A stretch of DNA of 64,000 bases from a bacterium (lineage in GTDB: Bacteria > Myxococcota_A > Bradymonadia > UBA7976 > UBA1532): the NCBI GenBank assembly GCA_030426085.1, contig JAUHYW010000040.1:1-64000 (forward strand). The letters run 5' to 3'. The notes beneath the pieces were generated by a model. That model had not been told where the DNA came from, searched no databases, and worked only from the letters and a program-made list of their open reading frames with translations. Made by a program: the position numbers and the translations under genes. This document shows positions 34,503-44,156 of this stretch, one piece after another (the first letter of the stretch is position 1; each line of letters starts with the position of its first letter).

Positions 34503-37500
34503 TCAGAGGCCCACCTCGTAGCGCAGCGCGAGCGCGTCGTCGGTGCGCCCGAGCGCTTCGAATTGATGCACCGCCAGCTCGATCGCCTGTCGGGCCCGGT
34601 CGGTCTGACCGGCGTGGTGGGCCAGGCGACCGCCCAGCCGCAGCGCGTGGGCCAGCTCGGGATCGACGACCTCCCCCGCGCTCAGCGCCGCGAGGGGGGC
34701 GGCCCGGGCGTCCCACTCGGCCCAGTCGCGGGCGGCGGCGGCGCAGCTCAGCAGGTAGGCGTGGGCCATGGCCGGCAGCGCCCGACTCCGGGCGTCGGGT
34801 CCCGCCGCCTCCTCGGCCACCGCCTCCAGCATCGGCCGGGCGTCGTGGTACTGGCCGAGGTCGAGCAGGACCAGCGCCAGATCGAGATCGGCCACCGGGG
34901 CCTCGGCCGAGGCGGTGGCCCGCAGCAGGCGGCGGGCGGTGCGGTAGTGCTCGGCGGCCTCGTCGGGGCGGCCGTCGTGGCGCAGGCTGTCCCCGATCAG
35001 CAGCTCGACCTGGCCTTGCTGCCGCCGGGCGCCGAGCTTGCGGTACAGCTCGAGCGCCGTCCGGGCGTGGGCCCGGGTCTCGCGGGGGTTCCCGGCCCGG
35101 CGGGCCATGTCGGCGAGGTGGTGCAGCGCGTCGCCCTTCAGCCGGGGGGCGTGCAGGCCGCCGAGGCAGTGCAGGGCGGCGGTGAGCGCCTGACGGGCCT
35201 GCTCGAGCCGGCCCAGCTCGTTGAGGCTGCGGCCCGCGGCGTTGCGCACCCGGGCCGAGAGGCGGCGGTCGCCGGACTGGTCGGCGGCCCGGGTCGCGTC
35301 CTGGAGAGCCCGCAGCGCCGCCTCCGGTCGGCCGGCGGCGTCGAGCGCGCGGGCGTGGGCCAGCAGCACCCGCCCCCGCAGGTGGGGGTTGCCGCTCTGG
35401 CGGGTGGCCTCCAGGCAGCGCTCCGCCCGGCGCAGCGCCCGCCGGATCTGCCCCCGGGCGACGCAGGCGTGGCTCCAGCGCAGGCTGATCTCGACCCACG
35501 GGCGGCTGCCGAGCGGCTGGCGGATGCGGCGCAGCATGCCCGCCGCCTCGAGCAGCGTGCCCTCGGCGTCGACGTGCCCCCCCCGGTCGAGCTGGCGGTC
35601 GGCGAGGTCGAGCGCCGGGGGCAGCGCCTCTTTGTGACGCCCGGCCTCGGCGAGGTGGTGCAGCAGCCGGCCCGGATCGACCGCCGCGTCCCGGGCGAGC
35701 ACGTCGGCGCAGGCGCCGTGCCACCGGGTCCAGCGGCCGCCGTCGCGGGCCCGCTGCAAGAAGACCTCCCGCAGCATCGCGTTGCCGAAGGTCCACCGGC
35801 CGTCGGACTGGGGCCGCACGAGGCGCTCGTCGACCATGCGCCGGAACCCCTCCCGGGGGCGCTGGGTGCCGACGGCGGCGCAGGCCAGGGCCCACTCGCC
35901 GTGGGCCACGACCGGCCCGAGCACCGCGGCGAGTTCGAATGCGTGGGCCGCCTCTGGCTCGGCCCGGCGCAGGACGTGGCTCACCCGGGCGGTCCACACC
36001 GCGTGCTGGCTGCGGGGCAGGGCGTCGATCAGCTCCCGCCGGGCGAGGCGGAAGCCGTCGGGCCCGGGCACCAGGGCGCCCTGGCCGATCCAGTGGCGCA
36101 TCAGCTCGACGGCGAAAAGCGGGTTGCCGTGGGTCCGCTGCACGAGCGCCGCGGTCAGCCGGGGCTCGACGGGCAACAGGGAGGTCACCAGGCCGGTGAG
36201 CTCGTCGGCGTCCAGCGGGCCGAGGGCGATGCGGTGGGTGCGCGCGTGCGCGGTCAGCCGGGCGACCATGTCCCGCTCGAGCGACCCCGGGCGCAGGGCG
36301 TCGTCGCGCACCGTGGCCACGATGAGCAGCGGCGCTGCGGGGTGGTGGTCGAGCAGGTGCAGCGCGAAGCGGATCGAGGTCCAGCCCCACTGCACGTCGT
36401 CGAGGTGCAGCACGATCGGGCGGCGGCGACTCAGCGCGATCAGGCCGCCGGCCCGGGCGGCGTCCAGCTCGGCTTCGGACTGGATGACCAGCGCGTTGGT
36501 CACCCCGTGCACCTCGCGCTCGCGCACCAGGGAGGCGGCGAACGCCCGGCTGGCCTCGGGATCGAGCTCCTCGCCGGTCAGGGCCCGGATGCGGTCGAGG
36601 CGCTCCCGGTGGTCGAGCTCCTGCAACCGCAGGTGCTGCACCAGCGCCGGGGCCACGCCGCTGGTCTCGTCGGCCGAGGCGGCGTGGTGCACCGTGATCT
36701 GGTCGGCGACGCCCAGCTCGTGCGCTCGGCGGCAGATCCACTTGGCGAGGTGGGTCTTGCCCTGGCCGGCGGGGCCCTCGACGAGCACCAGGCGGGTCTC
36801 GCCCGCCGCGGCCCGGGTCAGCTCGGCCCAGAGCTGGTCCCGCTCGGCCTCGCGCCCCACCGGGGCCGGGGTGCGCAGGCGCACGAGGGCCTCGCCGGCG
36901 TCGAGCAGCGGCGGAGGCGGGATGGGCGCCTGCCGGGCCCAGGTGCTCGGGATCGGCGGTCGCCCGGCCGCCGTCGGCCCGGCGGACCACGACGTGTCCT
37001 CGATGGGCAGGAAGACCGGCCCCATGACCAGCGTGCGGTTGGCGGCGCCGTAGCCCGACGGGCGGGCCAGCAGGGGTTCGGGTCTCAGCGGGCTCGGCGG
37101 GGCGGACGTCAGCGCCTTCATCTCGCCGGTCTCGACCAGCGCCATCGAGGGATCGGTCCGGGTCCACTCGGAGCGCAGGTCGGCGAGGTCGAGGCGGCCC
37201 ATCTCGGCGGTCTCGAGCAGCCCGACCGTCTCCCGCAGGGCCGGATCGGCGTCGGATCCCAGGGCGGCGAGCAGCTCCCGGGCGTCGGCGGTCTCTTCGA
37301 CGGCGAGGCGGGTATCGGCCGAGTCGGTGATCTCGGCGGGCGGGTCCACCTCGGCGGTCATGTCGGCCGCTCCCAGCGGCGGCTGGGGCGCCGGCTGCTC
37401 GGTCGAGCCGCCCGCGTCGAGGGTCGGTTCGAAGGGCAGGTCGTCGCTGAAGAGGGCCTCGGGGGGCTCGACGAAGGTGTCGATGGCGGCGAAGGCGGCC

Positions 37501-38564
37501 GAGGGCGTGGGGGCCGGGTCGAACGCCAGCGGCGGAGGCATCGACGAGTACGGGGTCCGGCGCAGCGAGTGGCCGTCGAAGGCGTCGGGCTCGCCGTCCA
37601 CCGTCTCGGCGAACTGCGGATCGCGGTTGAGGCTGGTGTCGCCCGAGATCCACTCCACCGAGCCCATCGCCTCGGCGATGCTCTCGAAGCTGTCGGTGGC
37701 GTCAGGCGAGACGGCGGTCGGGTCGCCGGGCAGGGCGAGCAGGGCCACCGCGGCGTCGGCGGCGAAGCGGAAGCGCTCGGCGGGATCCCGGGCCAGCAGC
37801 CGGGTCAGCCACGGGTGGAAGCCGGCCGGCAGCGCCATGCGGGCGTCCGGCGGCGGCAGCGGCTCGGTGACGTGGGCCATCATCAGCGGCAGCGGCCCCG
37901 GATCGCCGGCGCCGTGGGGTACGTGCCCGCAGACCAGCTCGTAGGCCAGGCAGCCGAGGGCGTAGAGGTCGGTCCACGGCCCGAAGTCACGCCACTGGCT
38001 GTGGATCTGCTCCGGCGCCATGTAGCCCGGGGTGCCGAAGACCTGATGGTCGCGGAAGGACTGCCGGGTGGCGCTGCTGAACGCGAGGCCGAAGTCGGTG
38101 AGCACCGGGCCCCGCTCGGCGAGCAGCACGTTGTCCGGCTTGAGGTCGAGGTGGATGACCGCGTGGGCGTGGGCGTGGGCCAGCGCGTCGAGCAGGGTCA
38201 GCAGCGTCGCCCGCAGCACCGGCCACTCGTAGACCGTCGCCACGTCGAGCGAACCCCCGCCGAGCCACTCCATCGCCAGCCACGAGGCCCGGACCGGCAG
38301 CCGCCCCTGGCTGGCCCGGGACAGCGCCGGGTCGACCTCGCCGTAATCGAAGATGCGGGCCACCGCCGGGTGGCGGAGCTGGGCCATGGACTGCACTTCG
38401 CGGGCGAAGCGGGCCCGGAAGGCGCGCTCGTCGACCAGATCGATGGTCACGACCTTGACCGCCACCGGCATGCCCTGGGTGCGGTGGATCGCCTGCCAGA
38501 CCTCGGCGGTGCCGCCGCGGGCCACCGGCGCGTGCAGATCGAATGGGCCGAGGGCGAGGGGCAT
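34503..38564 (-). CDS. Ser/Thr protein kinase with AAA ATPase and TPR region
   Basis: The 1353-residue cytoplasmic protein has an N-terminal Hanks-type kinase at ~1-275: glycine loop VARGGTAEVW, VAVKVV Lys, HLDLKPDNVLL catalytic loop (~141), DFG, and GYMAPEQ. A low-complexity Ala/Pro/acidic linker (~280-560) carries no TM helix. An AAA_16-type ATPase follows (GREAERDQL, Walker A EGPAGQGKTH at ~597, and LHLDDVQWGW as Walker B). The C-terminal ~450 residues are TPR-like helices. This kinase/ATPase/TPR architecture is typical of large Myxococcota and actinobacterial signalling proteins. I chose the ATG at 38564, which starts immediately before the kinase fold (MPLALGPFDL). It is divergent from the anti-sigma/sigma pair and tandem with the caspase gene. 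Confidence 0.9.
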   Translation of the reverse strand: MPLALGPFDLHAPVARGGTAEVWQAIHRTQGMPVAVKVVTIDLVDERAFRARFAREVQSMAQLRHPAVARIFDYGEVDPALSRASQGRLPVRASWLAMEWLGGGSLDVATVYEWPVLRATLLTLLDALAHAHAHAVIHLDLKPDNVLLAERGPVLTDFGLAFSSATRQSFRDHQVFGTPGYMAPEQIHSQWRDFGPWTDLYALGCLAYELVCGHVPHGAGDPGPLPLMMAHVTEPLPPPDARMALPAGFHPWLTRLLARDPAERFRFAADAAVALLALPGDPTAVSPDATDSFESIAEAMGSVEWISGDTSLNRDPQFAETVDGEPDAFDGHSLRRTPYSSMPPPLAFDPAPTPSAAFAAIDTFVEPPEALFSDDLPFEPTLDAGGSTEQPAPQPPLGAADMTAEVDPPAEITDSADTRLAVEETADARELLAALGSDADPALRETVGLLETAEMGRLDLADLRSEWTRTDPSMALVETGEMKALTSAPPSPLRPEPLLARPSGYGAANRTLVMGPVFLPIEDTSWSAGPTAAGRPPIPSTWARQAPIPPPPLLDAGEALVRLRTPAPVGREAERDQLWAELTRAAAGETRLVLVEGPAGQGKTHLAKWICRRAHELGVADQITVHHAASADETSGVAPALVQHLRLQELDHRERLDRIRALTGEELDPEASRAFAASLVREREVHGVTNALVIQSEAELDAARAGGLIALSRRRPIVLHLDDVQWGWTSIRFALHLLDHHPAAPLLIVATVRDDALRPGSLERDMVARLTAHARTHRIALGPLDADELTGLVTSLLPVEPRLTAALVQRTHGNPLFAVELMRHWIGQGALVPGPDGFRLARRELIDALPRSQHAVWTARVSHVLRRAEPEAAHAFELAAVLGPVVAHGEWALACAAVGTQRPREGFRRMVDERLVRPQSDGRWTFGNAMLREVFLQRARDGGRWTRWHGACADVLARDAAVDPGRLLHHLAEAGRHKEALPPALDLADRQLDRGGHVDAEGTLLEAAGMLRRIRQPLGSRPWVEISLRWSHACVARGQIRRALRRAERCLEATRQSGNPHLRGRVLLAHARALDAAGRPEAALRALQDATRAADQSGDRRLSARVRNAAGRSLNELGRLEQARQALTAALHCLGGLHAPRLKGDALHHLADMARRAGNPRETRAHARTALELYRKLGARRQQGQVELLIGDSLRHDGRPDEAAEHYRTARRLLRATASAEAPVADLDLALVLLDLGQYHDARPMLEAVAEEAAGPDARSRALPAMAHAYLLSCAAAARDWAEWDARAAPLAALSAGEVVDPELAHALRLGGRLAHHAGQTDRARQAIELAVHQFEALGRTDDALALRYEVGL

Positions 38565-38690
38565 GGGCGGTCGGGGATCTTCCAGCGGCAACGGGGCGCG
38601 GGCCGCGCCGGTCACGCGTGCCCGGCGCGCTCCGAGCGGTCGAGGGGCATATTCTACAACGGTCGGGGCCGCATAGAACCCATCCGCTCG

Positions 38691-38711
38691 AAAAGGGCGC
38701 CGCCGGCGCCC
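38691..38711 (-). terminator. Hairpin followed by T4 on the minus strand
   Basis: On the minus strand, GGGCGCC-GGC-GGCGCCC is followed at once by TTTT (7-bp perfect stem, 3-base loop). It lies in the divergent gap, 130-150 bases upstream of the kinase start. Either it stops antisense transcription coming from the sigma operon side or it is a leader attenuator. A TAGAAT -10-like element (38656-38651, minus) downstream of it would let the kinase be transcribed independently. Confidence 0.45.
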
Positions 38712-38808
38712 GGTCGACCCCTCGCGAGCGGACCCGCGGACCCGGATGAGCCGCCGTCGGTGATGGGCTATGCTGCCGCGCCGCCCGCCGCCTCGATGGG
38801 AGACGACC

Positions 38809-39636
38809 ATGAGCCAGCCCACCGACCCGGGCCCCGAAGGGCCCGACGACGCTCGCATCGACGCCATCGCGCGCGGCGCCTTCGCCCGGCGGGTCGATCC
38901 GGGCGGGGCCGGGCCACCCGACGGGGCGCCGTCCATCGATCCCGCCCGGCTGCTCGCGTGGCGCGCGGGTGCGCTCCCGCCCGAAGAGGCCGAGCGGATC
39001 GAGGCCGCGCTGGCCGACGATCCCGAGGCCCGGGCGCTGCTGCGCGAGCTGGCCGAGCCGACGCCGGCCTTCCTGCAGCAGTGGGCGATCCGCGAGTCCC
39101 GGCGGGCGATGGGGCGCACCGCGACCCGGTGGGTGGCCCCGATCGCCGGGCTGGCGCTGGCCGCGGCGGTGGTCGTCTTCGCCCTTCTGCCCGGCCGTAT
39201 CGAGCCGCCGGCCTATCGCATCGATGCCGTGCGCGGGGTGCACGCCCCCATCCGCGGGGCCGAGGGCCCGGCGCCGGACCGGGCGGTGGTCGATCCCGAG
39301 AGCGTGCTGGTGCTGGCGCTGGCCCCCGACGCGCCCCGTGCGACCGCGCCACCGGCGCTGGCCTTCGCCCAGAGCCCCGATGGCCGCCTGCGGGCCGTCG
39401 ACGCCTCGGCGCTGAGCGCGGGGGAGGGGGGCGCCCTGCGCTTCGAGGCCCCGGTGGTCGACCTGTTCGGCCGGTCGTTCGGCGCTCGGACCCTGTGGAT
39501 CGCGCTCGGCGGCGAGGGGGTGACGGTCGACGCGCTGCGGGCGCTGGACGGCGCGCCGCTTCACGACGCCCGAGAGGCCGTCGGCGGGGTCCGCTGGCTG
39601 GCGGTCGAGCTGATGTATCGCGAGGGCGTGCGATGA
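38809..39636 (+). CDS. Probable anti-sigma factor (single-pass membrane protein)
   Basis: The 275-residue protein has an N-terminal cytoplasmic part of ~110 residues with the zf-HC2-like topology (DPARLLAWRAGALPPEEAERIEAAL) but without the usual His/Cys zinc ligands. One TM helix follows (VAPIAGLALAAAVVVFALLP, ~105-125), then a C-terminal extracytoplasmic domain with beta-rich character. The stop overlaps the ATG of the sigma factor (ATGA). The function is assigned from topology and coupling, because sequence similarity to known anti-sigma factors is weak. The ATG at 38809 has GGGAGA upstream. The gene order, anti-sigma before sigma, is the reverse of most ECF operons. Confidence 0.6.
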   Translation: MSQPTDPGPEGPDDARIDAIARGAFARRVDPGGAGPPDGAPSIDPARLLAWRAGALPPEEAERIEAALADDPEARALLRELAEPTPAFLQQWAIRESRRAMGRTATRWVAPIAGLALAAAVVVFALLPGRIEPPAYRIDAVRGVHAPIRGAEGPAPDRAVVDPESVLVLALAPDAPRATAPPALAFAQSPDGRLRAVDASALSAGEGGALRFEAPVVDLFGRSFGARTLWIALGGEGVTVDALRALDGAPLHDAREAVGGVRWLAVELMYREGVR

Positions 39637-40265
39637 ACTTCGCGCGCGTGATCCTGGTGGCGCTCGCCAGCGGCGCCCGGCTGCTCGACGCGGCGCTGAG
39701 CGGTGATCGGCGGGCCATCGACGGGCTCGTCGAGCGGCTGATGCCCGTCGTGCGGGCGATCTGCCGGCGGGTCATCGAGCGGCGCAGCGGCCGTCGGGCG
39801 GGGCCATACGACGGCGACGATCTGGTGCAGGAGGTGTGGCTCATCCTCATGCGGGACGACGCCGAGCGGCTGCGGCAGTGGGATCCCGAGCGGGGCGCGT
39901 CGCTGGAGAGCTACGTGGCGATGGTGGCCCGCAGCGAGGCGGGCAAGGTGCTGCGGCTGGAGCAGGCCGCCAGGCGGGGCGGCGGCGCCGAGATCCGGGC
40001 GCTGGACGACGCCCGGGGGGTCGCTGGGGGGCACGACCCCGAGGCGGTGGCGCTCGGGCGGTCGCTGCAAGCCGATCTCGACGCGCATCTGGCCGACAAC
40101 CTCGCCCCGAAGGGCCGCCTCATCCTGCGCCTGCTGTACAGCGACGGCCTCTCGCCGGCCGAAGCCGCCCGCAGCGTCGGCTGCACGACCCAGGTGATCT
40201 ACAACTGGCAGCACAAGATCCGGCGCCTCATCAAGGCTCGTCTGGCCGAGACCCACCCCGCCTGA
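39633..40265 (+). CDS. RNA polymerase sigma-70 family (ECF-like) factor
   Basis: The 210-residue protein shows region 2 with DDLVQEVWLILMRD and WDPERGASLESYVAMVARS, and region 4 with LLYSDGLSPAEAARSVGC-TTQVIYNWQHKIRR as the helix-turn-helix. It lacks regions 1 and 3, as in ECF factors. It is translationally coupled to the membrane protein before it, so it is probably released by an envelope signal. Its last 35 bases overlap the 3' end of the convergent TetR gene. Region 4 spacing is slightly unusual (the HTH uses VGCTTQVIYNW), so the exact ECF group is unclear. Confidence 0.85.
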   Translation: MNFARVILVALASGARLLDAALSGDRRAIDGLVERLMPVVRAICRRVIERRSGRRAGPYDGDDLVQEVWLILMRDDAERLRQWDPERGASLESYVAMVARSEAGKVLRLEQAARRGGGAEIRALDDARGVAGGHDPEAVALGRSLQADLDAHLADNLAPKGRLILRLLYSDGLSPAEAARSVGCTTQVIYNWQHKIRRLIKARLAETHPA

Positions 40266-40941
40266 ACGGCAGGAACTCGGTGATCGGCGCGTCCACCGCC
40301 GTCCGCTCGGCCGGCGGCCGGCCGACGAGCCCGTACAGGATCTGGTCGGCGATGACCTCGGCGTAGCGGGCGTAGAACCGGTCGTCGTCGGGCAGCTCGC
40401 CGAAGACCCGCTCCATCATCGGCCGGGCCATGAAGTGGGACATGATCATGCTGCCCAGCCCCGGCCCGAGGAAGTGGATGTCGCTCACCCGCTCCAGCGG
40501 GCCGATGACGTGGGCCGCCATCAACGCGGCGATCTCGGCGATGCGCCCCGCCTTCGACTCCAGCACGCCGGGCGCCTCGTTGGGCAGCTCGACGAACGCC
40601 ACCCGCAGCGCGGGGCCGATGCGCCGGGCGAGGGCGACCGCGGCCCGCACGTAGGCCCGCACCTTGCCCTCGATGGTGCCCTCGCTCTCGAGCGCGGCGC
40701 GCACGGTCTCGATGTAGCGGTCGTGCTGCCGCTCGAGCAGCTCGTCGAGCAGGCCCTTCTTGCTGCCGAAGTAGTAGTTGATCATGGACAGCGAGACCCC
40801 CGCCTCGCGGGCGATCTCGCGCATGCTCGCCCCGCCGAAGCCCTTGGAGGCGAAGAGCGCCGCCCCGGCCTCGAGCACCCGCTCGCGCTGCTCGGCCCGG
40901 TTGCGGCGCCGCTGGATCTCCCGCTCGGTCTCCTCGCTCAC
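40231..40941 (-). CDS. TetR-family repressor of the RND efflux operon
   Basis: The 236-residue protein has an N-terminal HTH typical of TetR/AcrR (GFGGASMREIAREAGVSLSM, then INYYFGSKKGLLDELL). A helical ligand-binding domain follows, with a DUF-type AcrR C-terminus. The start is the GTG at 40941, which overlaps the TGA of the RND gene (GTGA), so it is the last gene of the efflux operon it most likely represses. Two GAACGTTC-centred operator-like sites lie in the operon promoter 6 kb upstream, which supports autoregulation. The 3' end overlaps the sigma-factor gene by 35 bases. Confidence 0.9.
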   Translation of the reverse strand: MSEETEREIQRRRNRAEQRERVLEAGAALFASKGFGGASMREIAREAGVSLSMINYYFGSKKGLLDELLERQHDRYIETVRAALESEGTIEGKVRAYVRAAVALARRIGPALRVAFVELPNEAPGVLESKAGRIAEIAALMAAHVIGPLERVSDIHFLGPGLGSMIMSHFMARPMMERVFGELPDDDRFYARYAEVIADQILYGLVGRPPAERTAVDAPITEFLPFRRGGSRPDEP

Positions 40942-43900
40942 GCCGCCTCCGCTTCGAGCGGCTCGGCCCGCCCCACGGTCGGCTCGTGGTCCATCGAGCC
41001 GGGGTAGAGCCAGCGCCAGAACCGCACGACGTCCTCGAGGATGAGGTAATACGCCGGCACGACCACCAGCACGATCACCGTCGCCGACAGCACCCCGAAG
41101 CCCAGGCTGATGGCCATCGGGATGAGGAAGCGGGCCTGCACCGACGTTTCGAAGATCATCGGCATCAGCCCGAAGAACGTCGTCAGCGAGGTGAGCAGGA
41201 TCGGTCTGAACCGGCGGGCGCCGCCCAACACCACCGCCTCCTCGGGGGTCGCTCCGTCCCGTCGGAAGCTGTTCGTCGCCACGATCATGATGAGCGAGTC
41301 GTTCACCACCACCCCCGACAGGGCGACGATGCCCAGCACGCTGATGACGCTGAGGTCGTAGCCCATCACCAGGTGGCCCAGCAGCGCGCCCACGATGCCG
41401 AACGGGATGACCGACATGACCAGGAACGGCTGGAGGTAGCTGCGGAAGGGGATCGCCAGCAGGCCGTAGACCACCAGGATGGCCAGCCCGAAGTTGAAGC
41501 CGAGAGCGCCCAGGCTCTCCCGCTGCTCCCGCTGCTCGCCCTCCAGGCTGTAGCTCAGGCCGGGGGTCGCCGCGAGCAGGCCCGGCAGGACCTCTTTCTC
41601 GATGCGGGCGAGGACCTCGTTGGCGTTGGCCTGCCCCTCGTGGATATCGGCGGTCACGTTGAGCACCCGCCGCCCGTCGACCCGCCGGATCGCCGTCTCG
41701 GCCCGCCCGGGCGACAGCACCGCCGCCTGGGACAGCGGGATCTCGCCCCCGCCCGGGGTGCGCAGCACGAGCGACTCCAGGCTCTCGACCGCCCGGCGGT
41801 CGGCGAGGGGCAGGCGCACCATGACCTTGACCTCGTCCCGCCCCCGCTGCTGGCGCAGCGCCTCGGCGCCGAAGAACGCCGAGCGGAGCTGCCGGGCCAG
41901 CTCCAGCTCGGTGAGCCCCACCGCCCGGCCGACAGGGGTCAGGGTGGCGTCGAACTGGTCCTTGCCGTTGCTGAAGCCGGGGTCGATGTCGCGCAGCCCC
42001 TGGAAGTCGGCCACGGACTCGCCCAGTCGCAGGGCGGCCGCCTCGAGCACCGGCGTCTCGGGGTGGCTGAGCTGGATGTCGATCGGCGAGCCGGCGCTCG
42101 GCCCGAGGCTGAAGCGGAAGTTCTGGGTCTCGACGCCCACCAGCGTGCCGACCTCGCGCCGCCACTGCTCGACGAAGACCCGGGCGGTGATGTCCCGCTG
42201 GTCCATCGGCACGAGCTGCACCTGCACGTCGACGATGTGGCTGCCGGTGCTGGCCGCCGCCCCGGGGCGGAAGCCGCCCAGGGACTGCCCGATCTGGGCG
42301 TAGAGGCCGCGCTTGATGCCCTCGCCGCCGTTGCGCTGCACCACCCGATCGGCGGCGGCGATCAGGCGCTCGCCGATGGCCCGGGTCTCTTCGACCGGCG
42401 CCCCGATGGGCAGCCGGATGCTGGCGCTGGCGATGTCGCCCTCGATCTTGGGGAAGAAGCCGAACTTGATGAAGCCCCCGGCGGCGAGCCCGGCGGTGGC
42501 CGCCAGCGTCGCCAGGGCGCCGGCCGCCACGAGGTAGCGGCTGCGGGCGATCCAGTGGGCTGCGGGCACGTACAGCCGCTCGATGAAGCGGTCGAGCCCG
42601 TCGGAGAACTTGCGCTGCTGGCGGTTCAACCAGCCGAGCACCCCGCCGGCCTCGCGCGACCCGTGGGCCAGGTGGGCCGGCAGGATCAGCAGCGACTCGA
42701 CCAGCGACAGCATCAGCACCGCGATCACGATGATCGGGATGACGCCGAAGATCTTGCCGGTGAAGCCGGGCACGAACAGCAGGGGGCCGAACGTCGCGAC
42801 GGTGGTCGCCACCGCGAAGCAGATCGGGGCGGCCACCTCGTGCACGCCGTCGATGGCCGCCCGCAGGAACGGCTTGCCCTGCCGCCGCTGCTCGAAGATG
42901 TTCTCGCCGACCACGATGGCGTCGTCGACGACGATGCCGAGCACCAGCAGAAACGCGAACATCGAGATCATGTTGATGGACGCCCCGAAGACCGGCATCA
43001 GCAGGAAGGCGCCCAGGAACGAGATCGGGATGCCGAGCATGACCCAGAACGCCAGCCGGATCTCGAGGAAGAGGCCCAGCACGATCATCACCAGGACCAG
43101 CCCCATGCCGGCGTTGCGCACCAGCAGCGAGATGCGGTCGGCGTAGATCTCGGACTGGTCGTCCCAGGTCGCCAGCTCGACGCCTTCGGGCAGCGCCAGA
43201 CCGGCGACGTAGTCCTCGACGGCCTCGGCGATCTGGACCGGCGTCTGGTCGCCCACTCGATAGACGTTGAGCCGCACGGCGGGGCGCCCGTCGAAGATGG
43301 CCTCTTGATCGGTCTCGCCGAAGCCGTCCCGGACGGTCGCGATCTCGCCGAGCCGGACCCGGGTCCCGTCGGCCCGCGAGATCACGGTGATGTCGGCGAA
43401 CTCGGCGCCCAGATCGCGCCGCTCGGTCGTGCGCACCAGCACCTCGCCGCCCACCGCGCGCACGGCGCCGCCGGGCAGCTCGACCGACGCGGCGTCGATG
43501 GCCCGGGCGATCTGATCCAGCGTCAGCCCGTAGCCTCGCAGCGTCGCCTGATCGACCTCGACGGCGATCTCCCGGGTCGGCACGTTGGCCAGCTCGGTGC
43601 GGGTCACCGGCGTCTCGGCCAGCAGCCCCGCGCGGACCCGCTCCGCCGTCTGCCGCAGCACCTCATGGCTCTGCTCACCGTGCACGATGACCGCGATCAC
43701 GTTGCGCACGCTGGGCGCCGCCGACACCACCGGGCGCTCGGCCTCTTCGGGGAAGCTCTGGATGCGGTCGACGGCCACCTTCACGTCGTTCTGGACCGCG
43801 TCCAGATCGGCCCCGGTCAGGATCTCGACCTGGATCGTGGCGCTGCCCTCGCCGGCGGTGCTGGTGACCCGCTTGACCCCGTCGATGCCCCGGACGGCCT

Positions 43901-44156
43901 CCTCGACCGCCAGCACGATGCCCTGCTCGACCTCCTCCGGGCTCGCGCCGGGGTAGATGACGCTGACGGTGACGTAATCCGGGTCGAACTCGGGGAAGAC
44001 CTCCTGCTTGACCTGGCTGCTCATCGCGAGGCCGCCGACGATGAGCAGCCCCATCAGCAGGTTGGCGGCGACGGCGTTCTGCGCCATCCACGCCAGCGCG
44101 CCGTGGCGGGCGCGCGGCCGGGCCGGGTCGCCCGGCTTCTCCAGATCGACGCTCAT
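40938..44156 (-). CDS. RND-family efflux permease
   Basis: The 1072-residue inner-membrane protein has the full RND architecture, with two blocks of TM segments flanking large periplasmic loops. The start is typical ([20 protein letters not shown]), with [22 protein letters not shown] in the porter domain. The TM4 motif [17 protein letters not shown] carries the proton-relay Asp pair at ~410. TM10-type [17 protein letters not shown] is also present. Together with the MFP and NodT-like genes it would form a tripartite pump. Substrate is not readable. All three structural genes overlap by 4 bases (ATGA). Confidence 0.93.
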   Translation of the reverse strand: MSVDLEKPGDPARPRARHGALAWMAQNAVAANLLMGLLIVGGLAMSSQVKQEVFPEFDPDYVTVSVIYPGASPEEVEQGIVLAVEEAVRGIDGVKRVTSTAGEGSATIQVEILTGADLDAVQNDVKVAVDRIQSFPEEAERPVVSAAPSVRNVIAVIVHGEQSHEVLRQTAERVRAGLLAETPVTRTELANVPTREIAVEVDQATLRGYGLTLDQIARAIDAASVELPGGAVRAVGGEVLVRTTERRDLGAEFADITVISRADGTRVRLGEIATVRDGFGETDQEAIFDGRPAVRLNVYRVGDQTPVQIAEAVEDYVAGLALPEGVELATWDDQSEIYADRISLLVRNAGMGLVLVMIVLGLFLEIRLAFWVMLGIPISFLGAFLLMPVFGASINMISMFAFLLVLGIVVDDAIVVGENIFEQRRQGKPFLRAAIDGVHEVAAPICFAVATTVATFGPLLFVPGFTGKIFGVIPIIVIAVLMLSLVESLLILPAHLAHGSREAGGVLGWLNRQQRKFSDGLDRFIERLYVPAAHWIARSRYLVAAGALATLAATAGLAAGGFIKFGFFPKIEGDIASASIRLPIGAPVEETRAIGERLIAAADRVVQRNGGEGIKRGLYAQIGQSLGGFRPGAAASTGSHIVDVQVQLVPMDQRDITARVFVEQWRREVGTLVGVETQNFRFSLGPSAGSPIDIQLSHPETPVLEAAALRLGESVADFQGLRDIDPGFSNGKDQFDATLTPVGRAVGLTELELARQLRSAFFGAEALRQQRGRDEVKVMVRLPLADRRAVESLESLVLRTPGGGEIPLSQAAVLSPGRAETAIRRVDGRRVLNVTADIHEGQANANEVLARIEKEVLPGLLAATPGLSYSLEGEQREQRESLGALGFNFGLAILVVYGLLAIPFRSYLQPFLVMSVIPFGIVGALLGHLVMGYDLSVISVLGIVALSGVVVNDSLIMIVATNSFRRDGATPEEAVVLGGARRFRPILLTSLTTFFGLMPMIFETSVQARFLIPMAISLGFGVLSATVIVLVVVPAYYLILEDVVRFWRWLYPGSMDHEPTVGRAEPLEAEAA

